Assembly: GCF_000001735.4 (NCBI RefSeq)
Contig: NC_003070.9
Coordinates: 744,001 to 808,000 of the forward strand
DNA from: Arabidopsis thaliana
Taxonomy: Eukaryota; Streptophyta; Magnoliopsida; Brassicales; Brassicaceae
DNA: 64,000 bases
Direction of reading: 5' to 3'
Part shown: positions 58,101 through 64,000 of the stretch, in pieces
Numbering within the stretch: the first letter of the stretch is position 1
Layout: every line of letters begins with the position of its first letter
The notes under the pieces: model-generated
What the model saw: the letters and a program-made list of their open reading frames with translations, nothing else
The model's database searches: none
What the model was told of the DNA's origin: nothing
Translations under genes and position numbers: made by a program

Positions 58101-58436
58101 GTTTACCAAAGGAAGGTTCTCACTAAAAAGTAAAAGTGCATCATATTTTGCTATTATTTCAGGGTACGTGTGGCGGCGGCTGCAGCAGCAGCTGTATCAT
58201 CTATAACACGTGCTTCACCAGCGGTAAGCAAGCAACATTGGCTGATCAAATCTTCGGCATCTCTTAACCAATAAATTTGAAAACTTGTGAGGGGTTAACG
58301 GTTATTTTGTGTGATACAGGAGATTCAAAGCAAGGTAGGACAAACGGTGAAGAAGCTAGTTGGGAAAGAAGCACGAGGTACAAAGAATTACACAACAAAA
58401 ATCACAGAGCCTCTTTTAGCAGAATCAGATAGATAG
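55191..58436 (+). CDS. CNNM/DUF21 transmembrane protein with CBS-pair domain
   Basis: Thirteen exons: 55191-55431, 55641-55717, 55827-55910, 55999-56112, 56382-56465, 56629-56700, 56972-57039, 57185-57272, 57356-57429, 57517-57889, 58012-58058, 58163-58223, 58320-58436; 499 aa. DUF21 covers residues about 30-215: [68 protein letters not shown], then LRRAQLKALVSIHS and GGELTHEETMIISGALDLSQK. The CBS pair starts at TAEEAMTPIES (about 225), is interrupted by a long charged insert (exon 10, about 320-405) and resumes at EVIGIITLEDVFEELLQAEIVDETD. CNNM/CorC relatives bind Mg-ATP and act in divalent-cation transport or sensing; plant members are poorly defined. I believe this is At1g03270. Confidence 0.92.
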
Positions 58437-59634
58437 TAGTTAAAAAGGTTTAAGGTTCAGTAGCACTTACTTTGTTGTATGTTTGTGTGTGTCTATATAT
58501 AAAGTTGAAATAATGAACAAAAAAAAGAGAAGAAAAGAGTTTTGTTTCTTTCAAAACCAATAAAATGGTACATACCGATTTCATCAGCTTGAACGATATG
58601 AAGTATGAGCACAAAAGTGGCCGATGACTCAAAATGTATTTCCATCTTTCTCCTTAATGCCCAAACGAGAGATATCATCTATAGCTCGATACCAAATCCA
58701 TTAAGTAAGTATTCACGTAATGTAGTAAGCAACTTCTCAAAAGGCCAATCCCATGGCCATGAGTAAGTGAATGGCATGTCGTTTAAGCAATGCATATGGG
58801 TCAATCCAATCTCTGGTAATATTTTTCTTCCGTGGAATGTTAATGGATTTGATGATTTGAGTTCATTTATCCAACCAAAATCTTGTTATTAATTCAATTA
58901 TAATCAACTAAAATAAAAGCAAATTTTTTGCTAATTACAGATACAAATAAAATCAATTATGGAAATTGAAATGAAAATTAAAATGAGGTTGATCTATATA
59001 CGGTAATTGGTAAATGTTAACACCAAAAACAGATAAAAACACAAAAAAGGGTAGACAGAGAAAAAACAACACAGAGACCTCTCCGTCGTGTTCTCTCCCC
59101 CTCTCTTGAACTTTCCGGTAAGCTTCGTCGATTTTCCTGTTGGACAAGTGATTGTAAAAGTAGATAGTTTTGATTAACCTAGATATCTCCATTCTTGTAG
59201 AAACTTCACCTATAGCTCAGTCGGGTCTGATTGTTACTTCGAATTGAGTCGATTGATCTGCCTTATAAACCCTAATTTCGTGGTCCTTGTGCACTCTCAC
59301 AGTTTCCGAACCCTTATTCTTGATTTTCTGAATTTCCTGAGCTCTCTCTTGTTACTAATTTGATTTGAAAGATGGATTTGGGAGTCAATTCTTCTCATCG
59401 ATGGCTCTGGGTTTTGAAATTGAGTTCGTTGTTTCTATGATTTTTGAGCAAATATCATCTCCGTTGGTTACTTTTAGTGTGTTTAAGTTTTTGAACAGCT
59501 AATCTCTGTTAGTTACTTATACGGTGATTGATCTGTTTTCAGTTTATTCTCTGTATCAATGCAGATTTTGTATCAAACACGAACCTAATACTGCTTCCTT
59601 GACTGGTAATGTAAGTATTTGGGTTGTTAACTCC
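58437..59634 (+). promoter_or_regulatory. CNNM 3' end and TFIIE-alpha promoter with leader intron
   Basis: About 1.2 kb. The right half is the TFIIE-alpha promoter and leader. A leader intron is likely from TTCCG|GTAAGC (59120) to AATGCAG|ATTTTG (59564). Just before the start codon, ATGTAA at 59609-59614 forms a start-stop pair and also overlaps a good donor, AAT|GTAAGT. No other gene. Confidence 0.5.
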
Positions 59635-62600
59635 ATGGAAAAATCAGGCCCGGTGCAGAAAGCCGTTGTTCTCCAGCCATTTGTCAAGTAAATCTCTATA
59701 CCACAGAACTTTTTTGTTTCTATTCAATCACAGACATAGCGATACTTTTTGTCGAGAATCTTCGTGTATATGTTCACATAGTGCCCTTAACAATTGTTTT
59801 TGCATTTTCTATGTTGCTTCACTATGATTTTTAGGTTGGTGAGGCTTGTAGCGAGGGCTTTCTATGATGATTATACTACGAAAAGCGATAATCAGCAGAA
59901 ATCTGCTAGAAGTGACAACAGAGGGATTGCCGCTGTGGTGCTAGACGCGCTGGCAAGGTTTGTGTGCATCTCTTCAATTTTTATCCTTAAGAGTCTATTA
60001 GCTGAATATTGATGATAATATTTTAAGTTGTCACAATAGTTTCCAGACAACTTCTTGTAACCACTGCATTATGAGGTTTGTTGAGTAACTGGCTCACATC
60101 TCCCTGTCACCTGGGGTTTATGGATAATGATAAGATTAACTTTTGAGACTTGATTATTGGCTTTTTAAGGTTGTTATTGCTTAGATTGCCTATATAAACC
60201 TTCTGTGTTTTCACTGACTTTCATTCATTTGTTGTATGTCTGCTAGGCGGCAATGGGTTAGAGAAGAAGACTTGGCAAAAGATTTGCAGTTGCACGCCAA
60301 GCAACTTCGAAAAATAATAAGACTCTTTGAAGAAGAAAAGTTGATTATGCGTGACCACCGGAAAGAGGTCGGTGCAGATACTATGCTCTTTCAGATTGTT
60401 GTATAGCAGTTATTGCGCAATATCCCTCTTGCTAAGCTTTCAACTCAACCACTCTTTTAGTCTAATGATAAATAGCATACTGTCATAAAATATCTAGAGT
60501 ATGACAATGATTGAAGAACATGAGTGTGAGAGAATGATATATTTTCCAGGTTTTGCGTTCATTGGTTGATGCTCATTCATTCCTCTAAGTTTCTTTTTTC
60601 CTTTGTGAACCTTGTGGTTGCAATTTTTCACCACATGTTCTACATTTTTTGGTTCAAGTGTTTGCTTATCTCTAATCCTTTACCAATTACCACTTCTTTA
60701 CTTTGTTGCTTTATTGATTTCTCAAATCTTTTCAATAGACTGCAAAGGGTGCAAAGATGTATAGTGCTGCAGTGGCTGCTACAACTGATGGCCGAGCAGA
60801 GGACAAAGTTAAGCTTCACACCCACTCGTATTGCTGTCTCGATTATGCACAGGCACGCTTCATGTCCCTACTTTTTTTTCTTCAGTTTGCGTTTTTTTGC
60901 CTTTTTTTTCTATCAAACTACCTTATACTTTGTTAAACTTGCAGTTCTTCTTTTTTACAGATATGTGACGTTGTTCGTTTTAGACTGCATCGGATGAAAA
61001 AAAGGCTCAAAGATGAGCTAGAAGATAAGAATACTGTTCAGGAGTATGGCTGTCCTAACTGCCAAAGGAAGTAAAGCCCATTACTCTTTATGTGTTTATA
61101 AAATCTTTACATGGATGAGTTGTATTATGTTCACTAAAGTTGAATAGATTTTCATTTCTGATGTAGATATAATGCGCTGGATGCTCTGAGATTAATTTCT
61201 ATGGTAGACGATTCTTTTCATTGTGAAAATTGCAATGGTGAACTTGTTGTGGAATGCAACAAGCTAACTTCCGAAGAAGTAGTTGATGGAGATGATAATG
61301 CAAGGAGACGGCGGCGGGAAAACCTAAAAAATATGCTTCAGAAATTGGAGGTATCTGTATACTGTTTTAGTGGTTCAATATGCTTGATTGTGTTTTCTTT
61401 TATTCTGGCTTTAGTTATATAATTTGTGCGTTGAGAGAATTTGAGTATGAAATGCAGGTTCAAATGAAACCTCTGATGGATCAGTTAAATAGAGTAAAAG
61501 ACCTACCAATACCTGAATTTGGATCTTTTCTGGCATGGGAGGCCCGTGCAGCGATGGCTGCTCGCGAGAATGGTGATCTTAACCCTAATGATCCTTTGAG
61601 GTCACAGGGCGGGTATGGTTCAACACCAATGCCATTTCTCGGAGAGACAAAGGTGATCACTAGTTACACTTTTCAATGTATATAGAAGTTCAATGTTATA
61701 ATGGAAGATGAGGCAGTGGTATTGTAATGAAATTTCCATTTGTTTGTCCAGTCAGTTCATGTTAAAGCTTTTTTCATTGCGCATATACATCTGCAAATTT
61801 TCCCTGCACTTTTCCTCCTTCATTGTGGTTTGTTGATTTCTTAAATCTTACATGGTTAGGTTGAGGTTAACCTAGGTGATGGAAACGAAGATGTTAAATC
61901 TAAAGGTGGAGACTCCAGTCTGAAAGTCTTGCCTCCATGGATGATCAAGGAAGGAATGAATCTGACCGAGGAACAAAGAGGAGAGATGAGACAGGAAGCA
62001 AAGGTTGATGGTGGGGCAGGAGCAGCAGCAAAACTTTCAGATGACAAGAAATCAGCCATTGGAAATGGAGATGAGAAGGATTTGAAGGCATGCTTTTGGG
62101 GACAAATCCTTTATATCTATTTAGACTCCCACAGTAGCTTCGTACTTCTGGATATGTTTCAAGAATCTTGATACAGTATTTTCATTTTGCTTCAGGATGA
62201 GTATCTCAAAGCTTACTACGCCGAACTTATGAAGCAGCAAGAGCTTGCTGCAAGGCGAAATCAACAAGAATCCGCTGGTGAACCAACTTCTGGCATTCAG
62301 TCGGGTACTGTATACTCAGGTCGTCAGGTTAGTATGAAGGCCAAACGTGAAGAGGATGAAGACGAAGATGAAGAAGAAGTAGAATGGGAAGAAAAGGCTC
62401 CTGTTACTGGTCAGTTTGAGTTTATTTACTTCATTTCCATTTCGCATACTCGTTGATCAAATGAAACGACACACTAGTTAGTTAGAATAAAAGGAACCTT
62501 GTTTAGTAGTATATATTGAAATCGCAGAGCTTCAACAAGAAGAAACTTGTTAAGACATGCTCATAATTAAGTTAGATTACACAGGTCTGTCATGGTTATA

Positions 62601-62758
62601 TGATGTAAAAAGATTATGATATGCTCGATTTGGTAACTTAACATTTTACGACTCTTGCAGCTAATGGAAACTATAAGGTGGACTTGAATGTGGAAGCAGA
62701 AGCTTCGGGTGGTGAAGAAGAAGAAGAGGAAGACGACGTCGATTGGGAAGAAGGCTGA
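59635..62758 (+). CDS. Transcription initiation factor TFIIE alpha subunit
   Basis: Ten exons: 59635-59687, 59835-59957, 60247-60367, 60739-60852, 60961-61070, 61167-61350, 61458-61652, 61860-62087, 62196-62409, 62661-62758; 479 aa. The N-terminal extended winged helix includes LVRLVARAFYDDY and QWVREEDLAKDLQLHAKQLRKIIRLFEEE. A zinc ribbon uses C168-x2-C171 and C193-x2-C196 (GCPNCQ and HCENCN). A helical region and an acidic tail with repeated Glu/Asp and two VxWEE/VDWEE blocks follow. TFIIE recruits and regulates TFIIH, whose helicase XPD is also in this window. Introns 4 and 8 start with GC (CAG|GCACGC at 60853, AAG|GCATGC at 62088). I believe this is At1g03280. Confidence 0.93.
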
Positions 62759-63969
62759 AAAACAAATGGATCAACCATTGATCATAGAATGAAGTGGTCG
62801 ATTGTGAATTCTCATGTACACTATAATGATTAATGACTTTTAGTATCTCACCATCTACACCAAAGGTTGATTTATCTGTGAAACAAAAATGGTTTTATGG
62901 TTTTGGACAAAAGTCCAATTTACAAGGGTGTTACTGTTAAGTGTTGTTGTTTATAATTCTGTTGGGAAATATTTATGGCGATATTTGACATGTGGTTAAG
63001 TGTATTTTTGAATTAATCTCTCTTTTTGTAATTTTTGTTTCTTTCGTAAATTAGATAAATCTGTTGAGAAATAGATTCACACGCATAACGTTCATTTGCT
63101 TCATCCAGAAAAATATTGGAAAAACTAATTAATTCAGTATTATTTTTGTAAATAAAATAAACAACAAGCCAATCATAATTTAAGGTACTTTCCCAGTTCG
63201 ACAAAATCCAATAAAGAAAATAATATTTGTCCCTTGCCCATTGGTTGTTGCATGGACCTAGCCGAGAAAGCCACGTCAGTGAAAGTCAACAACTTGACCC
63301 AAATACCCTCGGATACGCAACAAAATTACGATACCACCCACAGCACGACTTAGTCCTCAAGTCGTTAACATAAGAGACGGAGCAAAACTTTAGTTACAAA
63401 TCGTTCCTCCTCCTCCTCATCTTCCTCACAGCTCTCGCTTCTGATCTCTTACTTGCACAGAAATCGAAAATTTTCTAAAGCTTTTGTTCTATTCTCTTCG
63501 TTTTCCTCTGGTAATTGAATCGTCGAATTTGAAACTTGATTTTCCCGTGTGTATTTTTTTGATGATTTGTGATCGTTTCTAAAAATTATAGTTTGATCTT
63601 TTCATGATCCGTTGATGATTATGACGGCTAGGTATATCTCTTTTCTCTTTTCTTTTTTTTTTGATTAGGTTTTACAATTCTACAATTTTAGAAAGCTTGA
63701 TTAGGTGATACTGAGTTTGTACTTTTCGGATCATTGCTCTTTTGTCTTCTGCACTTGTATGAGAGTGTGTCTCTCTCATCTATTTTCATATCACGGATTT
63801 TTTCTTCAGGGTTTTTAACATTAGGGTTTTCACAAGAGGCTTGTGATGTGGCTTTACTAGTTTATATGATAAATTATTTCCAGAGAATTTCTTGTATGCT
63901 AGTCTTCTTTGCATCAAAACTAATATTTTGCTTGTTTTTTTTTTCTGCAGAGTTTATTAACTTTCACTG
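62759..63969 (+). promoter_or_regulatory. TFIIE-alpha 3' end; promoter, leader and leader intron of the next gene
   Basis: About 1.2 kb. The downstream gene begins near 63390 with a CCTCCTCCTC-rich leader. A leader intron runs from 63511 (TTCCTCTG|GTAATT) to 63950 (TTTTCTGCAG|AGTTTA), 440 bp, with the start codon 20 bp into the next exon. Leader introns of this kind often raise expression. No other gene or repeat. Confidence 0.6.
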
Positions 63970-64000
63970 ATGGGTTTCGGTTCTGTTTATCGATCTCTAA
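63970..64000 (+). CDS. Start of next gene (partial, runs off the window)
   Basis: ATG at 63970 opens the frame MGFGSVYRSL, cut by the window end. Placement 20 bp after a well-formed leader-intron acceptor supports it as a true start. By position I expect At1g03290, a protein with a CUE-like start, but ten residues do not prove this. Confidence 0.6.
   Translation, partial: MGFGSVYRSL

Noticed and set aside
59205-59250. tRNA-like A box (TAGCTCAGTCGG) near the TFIIE-alpha leader
   Set aside because: There is no matching B box with GGTTCGANTCC, and no cloverleaf can be folded around it.

Overview
The window is nuclear DNA of a small-genome flowering plant. The encoded proteins are recognisably those of Arabidopsis thaliana (Brassicaceae), in an order that matches my recollection of the start of chromosome 1 from about At1g03100 to At1g03290. 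Species and locus assignment rest on recognition, not a database search. Signs are short GT-AG introns of about 70-500 bp, AT-rich spacers, telo-box and site II promoters, and an Emigrant MITE. I placed exon joins by eye. For each multi-exon gene the joined reading frame closes without a stop, and the deduced lengths fit what I remember of the families.

Layout. 0-3 kb: a P-class PPR gene (-) with the LTP promoter beside it. 3-5 kb: a GPI-anchored lipid transfer protein (+), then a Sadhu-like retroposon. 5-12 kb: TRM82 WD40 protein (+), RAB28 LEA protein (+), PsaD of photosystem I (-), PRP18 splicing factor (-). 12-14 kb: NAA20 acetyltransferase (+), sharing a 237-bp divergent promoter with PRP18. 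14-17 kb: AT-rich spacer with a 169-bp tandem array and a possible snRNA-type promoter. 17-22 kb: FZL plastid dynamin-like GTPase (+). 22-29.5 kb: gene-poor, holding only FAF2 (+). 29.5-36 kb: the p31comet homologue COMET (+) and the XPD helicase UVH6 (+). 36-49 kb: a repeat-rich block in which two inverted copies of one repeat family flank a PhzF-like gene and the tandem aspartic-protease-like pair SAP1/SAP2. It also holds an Emigrant MITE inside a membrane-protein gene remnant and a Harbinger-like MITE. 49.5-54 kb: an R3H-type protein (-) and a DedA/VTT membrane protein (-). 55-63 kb: a CNNM/CBS membrane protein (+) and TFIIE-alpha (+). The window ends in the first codons of another gene (+) after a leader intron.

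Most genes are housekeeping: tRNA m7G methylation, splicing, N-terminal acetylation, transcription and repair (XPD and TFIIE-alpha act together at pre-initiation complexes), and photosystem I. There is no operon-like organisation.

The least expected signals are: (1) five GC-AG introns among about 84 coding introns, two in each of two genes; (2) the inverted pair of repeats, each with an intact two-exon 41/42-codon reading frame behind a TATA box; (3) a GPI-anchored LTP with three in-frame candidate donors exactly 30 nt apart; (4) aspartic-protease-like proteins lacking the second catalytic Asp motif; and (5) a USE-plus-TATA snRNA-type promoter arrangement with no recognisable RNA.
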